A stretch of 64,000 nt of DNA from Neohoeflea coraliihabitans (GCF_019334345.1 NZ_JAHWQX010000003.1:310001-374000); one strand, 5' to 3'; shown: positions 1 through 9,609, numbered from the stretch's first letter. A program made the numbers and translations. The notes: generated from the letters alone by a model not told the origin.

Positions 1-2220
1 CCCTATCGCCTCGACGAGAACGGCGAGCGTCTGCCCTGGAAACCGTCCGATGGCGAGCCGGCCGGCACCGAGACCCGCGACTATCTGGTGGTGGCGACGA
101 CCCGCCCGGAAACGATGCTCGGCGACACCGGAGTGGCGGTGCATCCCGACGATCCGCGCTACAAGGCGCTGGTCGGCAAGCATGTGATCCTGCCGCTGGT
201 CGGCCGCCGCATTCCGATTGTCGCCGACAGCTATCCGGATCCGGAAGCGGGCACCGGGGCGGTGAAGATGACGCCAGCGCATGACTTCAACGACTTTGAA
301 GTGGGCAAGCGGGCCGGTCTTGAGGCCATCAATGTGCTGACCGAAAACGCGTCGGTGACGCTGAAGGAGAATGAGGCGTTTCTCGAGGGGCTGGATCAGT
401 CCGGCAAGCTGCTCGAGGTGCTGGCGGAGGTCGACGGCCTCGATCGTTTCGCGGCGCGCGCCGTGATCGTCGAAAAAATGGAAGAGATCGGCTGTCTGGC
501 GGCGGTCGAGCCGCACACGCATATGGTGCCGCATGGCGACCGCGGCGGTGTGCCGATCGAGCCCTATCTGACCGATCAGTGGTATGTCGATGCGCATCGT
601 CTGGCGCAGCCGGCGATCGAAAGCGTGCGCGAGGGGCGCACCGAATTCGTCCCGAAGAACTGGGAAAAGACCTATTTCGAATGGATGGAGAATATCCAGC
701 CCTGGTGCATCTCGCGGCAATTGTGGTGGGGGCACCGCATTCCGGCCTGGTACGGCCCGGACGGACAGGTGTTCGTCGAAAAAGATGAGGAAGAGGCGCT
801 GCAGGCGGCGATCCAGCACTACATTGCGCATGAGGGTCCGTGGAAGGCCTGGGTCGAGGAGAAGCTGGAGAATTATCAGCCCGGCGAGATCCTGACCCGC
901 GACGATGACGTGCTCGACACCTGGTTTTCATCGGCCTTGTGGCCGTTTTCGACGCTCGGCTGGCCAAAGCAGACGGCGGAGCTGAAGACCTATTACCCGA
1001 CCAGCGTCCTGGTGACCGGCTTCGACATCATCTTCTTCTGGGTCGCCCGTATGATGATGATGGGCCTGCATTTCATGAAGGATGGCACCGGCACCGGGCG
1101 CGAGCCGTTCCATACGGTGTATGTGCATGCGCTGGTGCGGGACAAGCACGGCGCCAAGATGTCGAAGTCGAAAGGCAACGTCATCGATCCGCTGGAGCTG
1201 ATCGAGGAATATGGCGCCGACGCGCTGCGCTTCACGCTGGCGATCATGGCGGCGCAGGGCCGGGATGTGAAACTCGACCCGACGCGCGTTGCCGGTTACC
1301 GGAACTTCGGCACCAAATTGTGGAATGCGACCCGCTTTGCCGAGATGAACGGGGCGGCGCTGGACCCGAATTTCAAACCTGCCGAGTGCCGGCTGACAAC
1401 CAATCGCTGGATCCTGACGGAGCTCAGCCGCACCACGGATGCGGTGCGCGAGGCAATCGAGACCTACCGCTTCAACGAGGCCGCCGGGGCGCTCTACCGA
1501 TTCATCTGGAACAATCTGTGCGACTGGTACCTGGAATTGCTCAAGCCGGTGTTCAGCGAAGGCGAGGCGGCCGATCAGGCGGAATCACGGGCCTGCGCGG
1601 CGCATGTGCTGGTCGAGACCTGCAAGCTGTTGCATCCCTTCATGCCGCATATGACCGAAGAGTTGTGGGCGCATTTCACGGACGGCAAACAGGGGCTGCT
1701 GTGCCACGCCGACTGGCCGGAGGCCGATTTTGCCGAGGCCGCGGCGGCCGATGAGATCAACTGGCTGATCGAACTGGTCGGCGGCGTGCGCTCGGTGCGT
1801 GCCGAAATGAATGTTCCGCCGGCCGCCAAGGCGCCGCTGGTCATCGTCGGCGCCGATCAGACGATCACGGCGCGGCTGGCGACCCATGACGCGGCAATCC
1901 GCCGCCTGGCGCGGGCCAGCGACATTGTCACCGCCGAGGCCGCGCCGGCGGGATCGGCGCAGATCATCGTCGGGGATGTGACCGCCTGTCTGCCGCTCGG
2001 CGATCTGGTCGATCTCGATGCGGAAGCGCAGCGGCTCGACAAGGCGCTCGGCAAGATCGAGGCGGATATCGCCAAGATCAGCCGCAAGCTGGATAATGAA
2101 AAGTTCGTCGCCAATGCAAAGCCGGAGGTTGTGGCCGGAGAGCGCGACAAGCTCGCCGACCTCGAAGGGCAGAAGGCTCTGCTCGATCAGGCGCGTCAAC
2201 GGGTCAGCGAGGCCAGATGA
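1..2220 (+). CDS. valS: Valyl-tRNA synthetase, 3' part (5' end outside window)
   Basis: Class I aminoacyl-tRNA synthetase that charges tRNA-Val in the cytoplasm. The reading frame is open from base 1, giving 739 codons. The family is usually about 900-950 residues, so roughly the first 200, including the HIGH motif, lie outside the window. Visible parts are the end of the CP1 editing region ('TTRPETMLGDT' near the start), the KMSKS loop as 'KMSKSKGN' at about 1156-1179, the helical anticodon-binding domain, and a C-terminal coiled coil (about 2005-2217, rich in Leu/Lys/Glu) typical of ValS tRNA-binding arms. Identification is secure. Only the missing 5' end is uncertain. Confidence 0.97.
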   Translation, partial: PYRLDENGERLPWKPSDGEPAGTETRDYLVVATTRPETMLGDTGVAVHPDDPRYKALVGKHVILPLVGRRIPIVADSYPDPEAGTGAVKMTPAHDFNDFEVGKRAGLEAINVLTENASVTLKENEAFLEGLDQSGKLLEVLAEVDGLDRFAARAVIVEKMEEIGCLAAVEPHTHMVPHGDRGGVPIEPYLTDQWYVDAHRLAQPAIESVREGRTEFVPKNWEKTYFEWMENIQPWCISRQLWWGHRIPAWYGPDGQVFVEKDEEEALQAAIQHYIAHEGPWKAWVEEKLENYQPGEILTRDDDVLDTWFSSALWPFSTLGWPKQTAELKTYYPTSVLVTGFDIIFFWVARMMMMGLHFMKDGTGTGREPFHTVYVHALVRDKHGAKMSKSKGNVIDPLELIEEYGADALRFTLAIMAAQGRDVKLDPTRVAGYRNFGTKLWNATRFAEMNGAALDPNFKPAECRLTTNRWILTELSRTTDAVREAIETYRFNEAAGALYRFIWNNLCDWYLELLKPVFSEGEAADQAESRACAAHVLVETCKLLHPFMPHMTEELWAHFTDGKQGLLCHADWPEADFAEAAAADEINWLIELVGGVRSVRAEMNVPPAAKAPLVIVGADQTITARLATHDAAIRRLARASDIVTAEAAPAGSAQIIVGDVTACLPLGDLVDLDAEAQRLDKALGKIEADIAKISRKLDNEKFVANAKPEVVAGERDKLADLEGQKALLDQARQRVSEAR

Positions 2221-2554
2221 TTCGCTTGAGATCCGGCCGGCTTTTTCGCTGCGGATCGCAATCATCGCGGTGCAACAGTCGACTTTGCGTGAAAAGGCGC
2301 TGCTTGTGACGGTTTTGCAACAAAACCGGGCTTATCCATCAAATTCGGGTCGTTTTTCTCTTTTCCGCCGTGTCACCCGAGGCATTTTAAGTCGTTTGCG
2401 GCGCGTTTCAGCTGTTTTTGCCTTGTAATAAAATTGCCCCGCCGGGTCGCACCCTGCAGTGCTAGAATCCGCATATTGCCTCCCTGCGGCAACATGGTAA
2501 AAACATGACCAAGGTTTGTCTTAGGTAAGGTTTTTGTGGGGAGGAATGGGGTAC
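2221..2554. other. Intergenic region between valS and the FadL-type gene
   Basis: This stretch of 334 bases has no convincing gene. It is more A/T-rich than its surroundings, with several T runs near 2340-2360 and 2410-2430. It presumably holds the promoter of the downstream outer membrane protein gene. A weak hairpin (TTGCC / GGCAA) lies near 2475-2492. I could not fix a promoter. A Shine-Dalgarno run (GGGGAGGA, about 2538-2545) marks the start of the next gene. Confidence 0.5.
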
Positions 2555-3748
2555 ATGATCAATAATCCTGTCAGGATGATGGGCACGGCGCTGATCGCAG
2601 CAACGGCGATGAGCACGAGCGCGATGGCCGGCGGCCTGGAGCGCGGCGGCTACAATATCGATCTGCTGTTCGACACCTCGCGTTTCGCCACGGAAGCGGG
2701 CGTCATTTACGTCATGCCGCAGCGCGATCTGGAGAACGTCACCGATATCGATTCGAGCGATGGCACGCAAACCGGTGCAACATCGGTGCGCGACACGGAA
2801 AGCTATGCTGTTCCGCGCCTTGGCGCCAAGGCCGGCATCGGCGAGAATGTAGACTGTCTGGTGGATTATTCGCAGCCGTTCGGCGCACACACCAACCCCG
2901 GTTCGAATTATGCGGGCAGCAACTCCAATATCGAGACCAAGATCGACAGTGACGGCTACGCCGCGACCTGCTCCTACAAATTTCAGGCGGGCAAGGGACA
3001 GCTGCGGTTCATCGGCGGCATTTCCTATCTGGAGATCGGCGGTTTCAAGGAGCGGCTGGCGGGCTTTACCGTTCCTGGTCCGACAACGTTCACCGGCGTG
3101 GCGCGCGTTGACCTTGAGGGCGACGGAGTGGGATGGCGCGCCGGCGTTGCCTATGAAATTCCGGAAATCGCCTTCCGGGCCAGCCTGATGTACTATTCCG
3201 AGGTCGATGTCGATATTGACGGCGTTCTCGACACATCGGCTCTGCCGCTTGTCGGTGCAGTCTCGCCGATCTTCGGCAATACGGCACTGCCGGAATTTGT
3301 CGAATTGAAGGTGCAGTCCGGTATCGCCCCGGGCTGGCTGGCATTCGGCTCGGTGAAGTGGGTCGACTGGGGCCAGATGCAGTCCATCCCGCTCTGCACC
3401 GTCGGTACGGCAAGCTGCTCTTCGTCGACGCAAGCGACCTCGCTCGAACTCGGCTACCAGGACGGCTGGACGGTGACCGGCGGTGTCGGCCACAAGTTCA
3501 ACGACCAGATCTCCGGGCTGGTTGCCCTGACATGGGATCGCGGCACCTCGACGAGCTTCGGCACGCAGTCCGATACCTGGACCGTGTCGACCGGTGCGTC
3601 CTTCGCTGCCAACGAGAATCTCGGGATCCGCCTCGGCGGCGCGCTCGGCGTGCTGACCTCGGGCTCTTCGGCCGACAGCCGCATCACCTATGATTACGGC
3701 AATGATCTGGTGGCTGCCGTATCAGCCGCGGCGAAGCTGAAGTTCTAA
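2555..3748 (+). CDS. Outer membrane protein transport protein, OmpP1/FadL family
   Basis: Predicted outer membrane beta-barrel of the FadL/OmpP1 family, which takes up long-chain fatty acids or other hydrophobic compounds. The 397-residue product has a signal peptide (about residues 1-25, ending 'STSAMA'), a mature N-terminus 'GGLERGGYNIDLLF' typical of rhizobial OmpP1 proteins, alternating hydrophobic strands, and a terminal Phe, as expected for barrel insertion. The chosen ATG lies about 10 bases after GGAGG. In-frame TTG 2534 and ATG 2546 sit on or before this ribosome site and are less likely. The gene stands alone, with its own terminator. The substrate cannot be inferred from sequence. 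Confidence 0.9.
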   Translation: MINNPVRMMGTALIAATAMSTSAMAGGLERGGYNIDLLFDTSRFATEAGVIYVMPQRDLENVTDIDSSDGTQTGATSVRDTESYAVPRLGAKAGIGENVDCLVDYSQPFGAHTNPGSNYAGSNSNIETKIDSDGYAATCSYKFQAGKGQLRFIGGISYLEIGGFKERLAGFTVPGPTTFTGVARVDLEGDGVGWRAGVAYEIPEIAFRASLMYYSEVDVDIDGVLDTSALPLVGAVSPIFGNTALPEFVELKVQSGIAPGWLAFGSVKWVDWGQMQSIPLCTVGTASCSSSTQATSLELGYQDGWTVTGGVGHKFNDQISGLVALTWDRGTSTSFGTQSDTWTVSTGASFAANENLGIRLGGALGVLTSGSSADSRITYDYGNDLVAAVSAAAKLKF

Positions 3749-3776
3749 CTCAGCAGCGCACTTCGGACTTTGCAAA

Positions 3777-3800
3777 CCCCGCTTTCGAGCGGGGTTTTTT
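3777..3800 (+). terminator. Rho-independent terminator of the FadL-type gene
   Basis: Perfect 7-bp stem CCCCGCT/AGCGGGG with a TTCG tetraloop, followed by six T residues. It lies 28 bases after the stop codon of the outer membrane protein gene. Confidence 0.93.
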
Positions 3801-4003
3801 CGTTTTGACGACTTATCTTTTCACGACAGCAAATTGTGATTATCCGTCTCGTCCTCACAGATTGTGACAGAATCGCAACACACTTTTTATCTCTGCTCTG
3901 CTAAGGGGATGCGGCAGCGCGGATGCCCATTTTGCGCCACAAACAAGGCGCACCCACAACAGCACCGCGCCGCAGTGAATTTCACAGGCGTATCGAGGTA
4001 TTG

Positions 4004-5728
4004 ATGACTGATTCCAAAATCGACAAGAGCAGACTTCCGAGCCGCTACACCACGGTGGGTCCGGCGCGCGCGCCGCATCGCTCGTATCTGTACGCGATGG
4101 GCCTGTCGAGCGAGGAGATCGAACAGCCGCTGGTGGGGGTCGCCTCCTGCTGGAACGAGGCCGCGCCGTGCAATATCTCGCTGATGCGCCAGGCCCAGGT
4201 CGTCAAGAAGGGCGTTGCCGCCGCGCATGGCACGCCGCGTGAATTCTGCACCATCACCGTCACCGACGGCATCGCCATGGGACACCAGGGGATGAAGTCG
4301 TCGCTGGTCAGCCGCGACGTGATCGCCGATTCCGTCGAACTGACGATGCGCGGCCATTGCTACGACGCGCTGGTCGGCCTGGCCGGTTGCGACAAGTCCC
4401 TGCCGGGGATGATGATGGCGATGGTGCGCCTCAACGTGCCGTCGATCTTCATCTATGGCGGCTCGATCCTGCCCGGCAGCTATCGCGGTCGGCAGATCAC
4501 CGTGCAGGACGTGTTCGAAGCGGTCGGGCAGCACTCGGTCGGTTCGATCAGCGACGACGATCTTTTGGAGATCGAGCAGGCGGCATGCCCGTCGGCCGGC
4601 TCATGCGGAGCGCAGTTCACGGCCAACACCATGGCAACGGTCGCTGAGGCGATCGGTCTGGCCCTGCCTTATTCCTGCGGAGCGCCGGCGCCCTATGAAA
4701 TGCGCGACCGGTTCAACTACGCCTCGGGCGAGAAGGTGATGGAGCTGCTGGCCAAGAACATCCGGCCGCGCGATATCGTCACCCGCAAGGCGCTGGAAAA
4801 TGCGGCCGCGGTCGTGTCGGCCACCGGCGGTTCGACCAACGGAGCGCTGCATCTTCCGGCGATCGCGCATGAATGCGGTATCGAATTCGATCTGTTTGAC
4901 GTCGCCGAGATCTTCAAGCGGACGCCGTACATGGCGGACCTGAAGCCGGGCGGCAAATATGTCGCCAAGGACATGTTCGAGGCTGGCGGCATTCCGCTGT
5001 TGATGAAGACCATGCTGGAGCATGGCTATCTGCACGGCGACTGCATGACGGTGACCGGCCGGACCCTCGCCGAGAACATGGAAAAGGTGACCTGGAACCC
5101 GGATCAGGACGTGGTGCGGCCGGCTGACAAGCCCCTGACCGAGAATGGCGGTGTCGTCGGCCTGCGCGGCAACCTGGCGCCCGATGGGGCGATCGTCAAA
5201 GTGGCCGGGATGAGCAATCTGGTGTTCACCGGCCCGGCGCGTTGCTTTGATTCCGAAGAGGCTTGTTTCGAAGCGGTCAAGAACCGCGGCTATGAAGAAG
5301 GCGAAGTGCTGGTGATCCGCTACGAAGGCCCGGTCGGCGGTCCCGGCATGCGCGAAATGCTGTCGACGACGGCGGCTCTCTACGGCCAGGGAATGGGCGA
5401 CAAGGTGGCGTTGATCACCGATGGCCGTTTTTCCGGCGCGACGCGCGGTTTCTGTATCGGTCATGTCGGGCCGGAAGCTGCGGTCGGCGGTCCGATCGGA
5501 CTGTTGCGCGATGGTGACATGATCACCATTGATGCAACGAAGGGCACGATCGATGTGGCATTGAGCGAGGCTGAACTGCTATCGCGAAAAGAAAACTGGA
5601 CCCCGAAGGAGAATGATTCGACTTCCGGCGTTCTTTGGAAATATGCCCAGACGGTGGGGTCGGCGCGCTGGGGCGCGGTCACCCATCCGGGCGGTGCAAA
5701 AGAAAAACAGAGTTATGCCGATATCTAA
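4004..5728 (+). CDS. ilvD: Dihydroxy-acid dehydratase
   Basis: Iron-sulfur enzyme of valine, isoleucine and coenzyme A biosynthesis. It dehydrates 2,3-dihydroxy-isovalerate and -methylvalerate to the 2-oxo acids. The 574-residue product matches the usual IlvD/Edd length. Cluster-ligand regions are visible as '[11 protein letters not shown]' (about residues 47-57), 'GCDKSLPGM' and '[16 protein letters not shown]'. The ATG at 4004 follows GAGG by five bases and starts the typical '[14 protein letters not shown]' N-terminus; the frame is open 81 bases further upstream without family resemblance. A leader of about 200 bases separates it from the preceding terminator. Its last 14 bases overlap the start of exoR, suggesting translational coupling. 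Confidence 0.97.
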   Translation: MTDSKIDKSRLPSRYTTVGPARAPHRSYLYAMGLSSEEIEQPLVGVASCWNEAAPCNISLMRQAQVVKKGVAAAHGTPREFCTITVTDGIAMGHQGMKSSLVSRDVIADSVELTMRGHCYDALVGLAGCDKSLPGMMMAMVRLNVPSIFIYGGSILPGSYRGRQITVQDVFEAVGQHSVGSISDDDLLEIEQAACPSAGSCGAQFTANTMATVAEAIGLALPYSCGAPAPYEMRDRFNYASGEKVMELLAKNIRPRDIVTRKALENAAAVVSATGGSTNGALHLPAIAHECGIEFDLFDVAEIFKRTPYMADLKPGGKYVAKDMFEAGGIPLLMKTMLEHGYLHGDCMTVTGRTLAENMEKVTWNPDQDVVRPADKPLTENGGVVGLRGNLAPDGAIVKVAGMSNLVFTGPARCFDSEEACFEAVKNRGYEEGEVLVIRYEGPVGGPGMREMLSTTAALYGQGMGDKVALITDGRFSGATRGFCIGHVGPEAAVGGPIGLLRDGDMITIDATKGTIDVALSEAELLSRKENWTPKENDSTSGVLWKYAQTVGSARWGAVTHPGGAKEKQSYADI

Positions 5729-6512
5729 GCGTCCAACATTCGGCTTGGTGCTGGCTGCCGCCATGATGGCGGGGGCCGCATCCGGCCCGGCAGCAGCTTT
5801 CGATCCGGACAGCGGCGTGACGCGCGAATCCAACCCGCTGGCGCTCTTCAAATTCGGCTTTTCAGCCTACCGCAAGGGCAAGAAGGACGATGCGGTCGAG
5901 GCTTACCGCTATGCCGCCGAAAAGGGTCATCGCGGCGCGCGCTGGGCGCTGGCCAACATGTATGCCTATGGCGACGGGGTGACCGAGAACGACTACGAGG
6001 CCTTCAAGATCTATGATGAGATTGCCCGGCAGGGTGTCGAGCCGGGCTCCGCCGACACCGGCTATTTCATCAATGCGCTGATCTCGCTGGCCAACTATTA
6101 CCAGAACGGCATTCCCGACAGCCCGGTGAAGCCGGATCTCGGCGCGGCGCGGCAACTGTATTTCCAGGCGGCCTCGGCTTTCGGCGTGCCGGAAGCACAA
6201 TTTCGCCTCGGGCGCATGATTCTCGAGGGGCAGGGCGGCGCCAACAGTGCGCAGCAGGCCAAGAAGTGGCTGAACCGCGCGCGCATGAACGGCCATGCCG
6301 GGGCCGCGGCGATGCTCGGCCATGTCATCTTCCAGGAAGGCGAATCCGTGCGCGGCCTGGCTTTCATGACGGCGGCGCTTGAGCGCAGCGAACCGCAGGA
6401 CAAGGTGTGGATCCGCTCCATGCAGGAAGAAGCGTTCTCGCTGGCCGGCGAGGCCGACCGGCGGACCGCTGTGGCGCTGGCGCAGGACATGCTCGCCAAG
6501 GGCCTGAACTGA
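5715..6512 (+). CDS. exoR: ExoR-like periplasmic Sel1-repeat regulator
   Basis: Secreted Sel1-repeat protein of 265 residues. In rhizobia ExoR binds the periplasmic part of the sensor kinase ExoS/ChvG and holds the ExoS-ChvI system off, controlling exopolysaccharide, motility and acid/host responses. Visible features are a signal peptide (cleavage expected after about residue 28, 'GPAAA'), the post-signal region '[20 protein letters not shown]', several Sel1/TPR-like repeats ('[15 protein letters not shown]', '[15 protein letters not shown]', '[15 protein letters not shown]'), and the C-terminal '[13 protein letters not shown]'. The start overlaps the 3' end of ilvD by 14 bases. The ribosome site is weak. 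Assignment rests on recalled similarity and on the neighbouring xthA, a rhizobial gene order. No exopolysaccharide genes are in the window. Confidence 0.88.
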   Translation: MPISKRPTFGLVLAAAMMAGAASGPAAAFDPDSGVTRESNPLALFKFGFSAYRKGKKDDAVEAYRYAAEKGHRGARWALANMYAYGDGVTENDYEAFKIYDEIARQGVEPGSADTGYFINALISLANYYQNGIPDSPVKPDLGAARQLYFQAASAFGVPEAQFRLGRMILEGQGGANSAQQAKKWLNRARMNGHAGAAAMLGHVIFQEGESVRGLAFMTAALERSEPQDKVWIRSMQEEAFSLAGEADRRTAVALAQDMLAKGLN

Positions 6513-6560
6513 GCCGGCCGGCCGGTCCCGTCGCTTTCCGTTCGGAAGCAAAATTCACAA

Positions 6561-6872
6561 TCAGAGACGGTCGGCGAGCCGGTATCCGCGCAGCGATCCC
6601 CGCATCGCCGTCGGACAGCCATCCTGCAATCTTTTCCAGCTGGTATTGTTGAGGACGCGTTCGCAGCGCGCCAGATAGCGATTGCCGGGGCCGATCTCGA
6701 GACAGACGATACTGCCGAGCGCGACACGCTGGCCCTTTGTGACGCACTGACAATCGGGCGCGGCGGTCTGATGCGCAGACTCCGCCCGCAGCGCCGCGGG
6801 GGCGCCTGTTGCCAGAATGAGTGCCGCCAGGATCGGCTGTCCCGACCGCAAGCAAAAGCGGATCGGCATCAT
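6561..6872 (-). CDS. Small secreted Cys-containing protein of unknown function
   Basis: Predicted 103-residue exported protein with no recognised domain. The N-terminus 'MMPIRFCLRSGQPILAALIL' followed by an Ala-rich stretch ending near 'LRAES' looks like a signal peptide. The mature part has five Cys ('PDCQCVTKGQ', 'SIVCLEIG', 'LARCERV', 'QDGCPTA'), suggesting disulfides in the periplasm. A TTG start at 6899 would add nine residues. Tandem ATG codons at 6872 and 6869 are preferred because they give a cleaner signal peptide; no strong ribosome site is visible. It lies between exoR and xthA. A small uncharacterised gene is, as far as I recall, also found there in Sinorhizobium. Confidence 0.7.
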   Translation of the reverse strand: MMPIRFCLRSGQPILAALILATGAPAALRAESAHQTAAPDCQCVTKGQRVALGSIVCLEIGPGNRYLARCERVLNNTSWKRLQDGCPTAMRGSLRGYRLADRL

Positions 6873-6943
6873 CGGACAAGAATGCGCCTCGCTCAGCAAA
6901 AAGGCAAGCAGCGCCGGGGGCCGACCGCTGTGCTGCGGGTCAG

Positions 6944-7726
6944 CTAGAGATCGAGGTCAATGACCACCGGGACGTGGTCGGAGGGTTTTTCCCAGGCGCG
7001 AACATGCTTTTCGACATCGGCGGAGCGCAGACGGTCGGCAGCTTCCGGCGACAGCATCAGATGGTCGATGCGGATGCCGTTGTTCTTCTGCCAGGCGCCG
7101 GCCTGGTAGTCCCAGAAGGTGTAGAGATCGCTGTCGGTGCTGACGGCGCGCAGGGCGTCGGTCAGACCGAGATTCTCAAACCGGCGGAAAGCGGCGCGGG
7201 TTTCGGGCAAGAACAGTGCATCGCCCTCCCACACCTTGGGATTGCGGGCATCGACCGGCTCGGGAATGACGTTGTAGTCGCCGGCGAACACCAGCGGCTC
7301 TTCCAGGGCCAGGCGATCGATGGCATGCCGCTGCAGGCGATCCATCCAGCGCAGCTTGTAAGGATATTTCGGGCTGTCGACCGGATTGCCATTGGGCAAA
7401 TAGAGGCACCCGACGCGCAGCACGCCGCTGGCGGTTGAAAACACCGCCTCAATGTAGCGGGAATGCTCATCCTCATCATCGCCCGGCAGGCCGCGCATCA
7501 CTTCGTCGGGACTGATCTTGGACAGGATAGCGACGCCGTTGAACCCCTTCTGGCCATGGGTTTCCACATGGTAGCCGAGGTCCTCAAGCGGTTGTCGCGG
7601 AACCGTTTCGTCGCTTGATTTCAACTCCTGCAGGCAGGCGATGTCAGGATCGCTTTCCTTCAGCCAGGCGACGAGGTTGTCGATGCGCGCCTTGACGCCA
7701 TTGATGTTCCATGTGGCGATTTTCAT
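6944..7726 (-). CDS. xthA: Exodeoxyribonuclease III
   Basis: Exonuclease III / AP endonuclease of base-excision repair, cytoplasmic, 260 residues. Motifs of the exonuclease-endonuclease-phosphatase fold are present: 'KIATWNINGVKAR' at the N-terminus, metal-binding Glu in 'CLQELKS', 'FAGDYNVIPEP', 'GIRIDHLMLS', and the catalytic His in 'KPSDHVPVVIDL' at the C-terminus. The ATG at 7726 gives the canonical N-terminus; the frame extends 66 bases upstream into unrelated sequence near erpA. erpA lies 22 bases upstream in the same direction, so the two are probably co-transcribed. Confidence 0.95.
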   Translation of the reverse strand: MKIATWNINGVKARIDNLVAWLKESDPDIACLQELKSSDETVPRQPLEDLGYHVETHGQKGFNGVAILSKISPDEVMRGLPGDDEDEHSRYIEAVFSTASGVLRVGCLYLPNGNPVDSPKYPYKLRWMDRLQRHAIDRLALEEPLVFAGDYNVIPEPVDARNPKVWEGDALFLPETRAAFRRFENLGLTDALRAVSTDSDLYTFWDYQAGAWQKNNGIRIDHLMLSPEAADRLRSADVEKHVRAWEKPSDHVPVVIDLDL

Positions 7727-7748
7727 AAAGCGCGCAGATCCTGCGATG

Positions 7749-8084
7749 TCAGATGGAGAAGCTGGTGCCGCAACCGCAGGCGGCAACAGCATTCGGATTG
7801 CGGATCTGGAAGGACTGGCCCATCAGATCATCGACGAAATCGATTTCCGAGCCCCCCATGTAAAGCAGCGACATCTGGTCGATGATGACGCGGGCCGCGT
7901 CGCGTTCAAGCACGACATCGTCGCCGACCGGTGCTTCGGCGAGGTCGAACTTGTAGGAAAAGCCGGAACAGCCGCCGCCTTCGACGGAGACGCGCAAAGC
8001 GGTCTTGCCCTCCTCGGAGGCGAGGATCTGGGCAATGCGCCGGGCGGCGGATTCGGTGATGGTCACGGACGTCTGTTCGCTCAT
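7749..8084 (-). CDS. erpA: A-type iron-sulfur carrier, ErpA/HesB-IscA family
   Basis: Delivers Fe-S clusters to apo-enzymes in the cytoplasm. The 111-residue protein has the complete HesB/IscA signature: three Cys ligands at residues 39 ('GGGCSGF'), 103 and 105 ('CGCG'), near the C-terminus. The N-terminus 'VTITESAARRIAQIL' is typical. Its promoter region holds an unusual 11-bp tandem repeat shared with the divergent dgt gene. xthA follows closely on the same strand. It could be named iscA or sufA; outside an isc/suf operon erpA is the usual name. Confidence 0.92.
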   Translation of the reverse strand: MSEQTSVTITESAARRIAQILASEEGKTALRVSVEGGGCSGFSYKFDLAEAPVGDDVVLERDAARVIIDQMSLLYMGGSEIDFVDDLMGQSFQIRNPNAVAACGCGTSFSI

Positions 8085-8171
8085 CGTTTGCTCCTTGCCA
8101 GCGCAAAGCGGGCAATGTCGTCTTTGAATTCGTGTTCATCATAGGTATGAAGGCGGGGGACGGGCGTCAAT

Positions 8172-8248
8172 GGGTGATCGGCGGGTGATCGGCGGGTGAT
8201 CGGCGGGTGACCGGCAGTTGACCGGCAGGTGACCGGCAGGTGACCCGG
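8172..8248. repeat. 11-bp tandem repeat, seven units, in the erpA-dgt divergent promoter region
   Basis: Units starting at 8172, 8183, 8194, 8205, 8216, 8227 and 8238 follow GGGTGATCGGC (three identical), then GGGTGACCGGC, AGTTGACCGGC, AGGTGACCGGC and a degenerate last copy. The array fills about a third of the 243-base gap between the two divergent genes and encodes no gene. The period is close to one turn of DNA. Confidence 0.95.
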
Positions 8249-8327
8249 AAGTTGGTCGGCGCACCGCACGGATGCCGCGCTTGCCTGACGGCGTGATACC
8301 GGGGCAGCCAACGGGACGGACAATGGC

Positions 8328-9548
8328 ATGCAGCTTGACCGCGGCAGACTGGGGTTTGGCAATGGCGCGCGCGCGCCCTATGCCTGCGATTCAGCAAGAA
8401 GCCGCGGGCGCCTGCATCCGGAAAAGGCAAGCCTGACGCGCTCGGAATTTCAGCGCGATCGCGACCGCATCATCCACTCGACAGCGTTTCGCCGGCTCAA
8501 GCACAAGACGCAGGTTTTCGTTGCGCATGAGGGCGACCATTACCGCACGCGGCTGACGCATACGATCGAGGTGGCGCAGATCGCCCGCGCGCTGGCGCGG
8601 GCCCTGCGGCTGGACGAGGACCTGGCCGAGGGCGTGGCGCTGGTTCACGATTTCGGCCACACGCCGTTCGGGCACACCGGCGAGGATGTGCTCAATGCGC
8701 TGCTCAGCGATGATGGCGGGTTTGATCACAACGCCCAGTCGCTGGCGATCGTGACGCGTCTGGAAGCGCGGTATGCCGCCTATGACGGCCTCAATCTCAC
8801 CTGGGAAACGCTGGAGGGACTGGTCAAGCACAATGGGCCGCTGCTGTCGGCCGACGGCACGGCTCTTTCCGGAAAACCGGTGCCGGCGCCGATCCGCGAT
8901 TACAATCTTCAACAGGATCTGTGGTTGTCGAGCCATGCCAGCCTTGAAGCCCAGGCGGCGGCGATTGCCGATGACATTGCCTATGACACGCATGACATCG
9001 ATGACGGGTTGCGGTCGGGATTGCTGTCGGTGGAGATGCTCGAGGATTTGCCGCTGTTGTCGGGCTTCATACGCAGTGTTCGCGACGCTTATCCCGGGCT
9101 CGAAGAGGCGCGGCTGGTGCATGAGATCACGCGGCGGCAGATCACGGTGATGGTCGAGGACGTGATTGCCACTGCTCTTGCCAATCTCGACGAGGTACGC
9201 CCGGATTCGGCCGACGCGGTGCGGCATGCCGGGCGTCCGCTGATCCAGTTCAGCGAAGCCATGGCCGCCGCCGAGAAGGAGATCAAGGATTTCCTCTACA
9301 CCAACCTGTATCGCCACCCCGACGTCATGCGGGTGCGCGCCCAGGCCAGCGCAATCGTCGAGGACCTGTTTCACGCCTATATGCAAGATCCTGGATTGAT
9401 GGGCGAGGCGCGGCAGGCTCCCGATGCGAAACGTTTGAGCGCGCAAAGTCGCCGCCGGCTGGTCTGCGATTACCTGGCGGGCATGACCGATACCTATGCG
9501 CTTGCCGCGCACCGGCGGTTGTTTGACCACACCCCTGATTTGCGTTAG
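8328..9548 (+). CDS. dgt: dGTP triphosphohydrolase-like protein (HD domain)
   Basis: Member of the dGTPase family that hydrolyses dNTPs to the nucleoside and triphosphate, affecting nucleotide pools. The 406-residue product contains the N-terminal '[21 protein letters not shown]' region (partly quoted), metal-binding His in '[15 protein letters not shown]', and the HD motif '[12 protein letters not shown]' at about residues 104-115. Length fits the shorter alphaproteobacterial type-2 dGTPase-like proteins. It starts at ATG 8328. A perfect hairpin lies between it and argS, which follows 61 bases later. Confidence 0.95.
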   Translation: MQLDRGRLGFGNGARAPYACDSARSRGRLHPEKASLTRSEFQRDRDRIIHSTAFRRLKHKTQVFVAHEGDHYRTRLTHTIEVAQIARALARALRLDEDLAEGVALVHDFGHTPFGHTGEDVLNALLSDDGGFDHNAQSLAIVTRLEARYAAYDGLNLTWETLEGLVKHNGPLLSADGTALSGKPVPAPIRDYNLQQDLWLSSHASLEAQAAAIADDIAYDTHDIDDGLRSGLLSVEMLEDLPLLSGFIRSVRDAYPGLEEARLVHEITRRQITVMVEDVIATALANLDEVRPDSADAVRHAGRPLIQFSEAMAAAEKEIKDFLYTNLYRHPDVMRVRAQASAIVEDLFHAYMQDPGLMGEARQAPDAKRLSAQSRRRLVCDYLAGMTDTYALAAHRRLFDHTPDLR

Positions 9549-9566
9549 GCAGCGCGCAATTGACGG

Positions 9567-9595
9567 CGACCCTCGCGGCGAGGGTCGTTTAATTT
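9567..9595 (+). terminator. Perfect hairpin with T-rich tail between dgt and argS
   Basis: Nine-bp perfect stem CGACCCTCG/CGAGGGTCG with a three-base loop (CGG), followed by TTTAATTT. It sits 18 bases after the dgt stop and 14 bases before the argS start, so it may terminate dgt transcription or attenuate read-through into argS. Confidence 0.75.
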
Positions 9596-9609
9596 CCGGA
9601 CATGACCTC

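Noticed and set aside
5613-5728. ilvD/exoR overlap as a frameshift or gene fusion
   Set aside because: Both products are full length with proper ends; exoR has a clean signal peptide right after its ATG.
8172-8248. Short repeats considered as a CRISPR array
   Set aside because: Units are 11 bp without spacers, and there are no cas genes.
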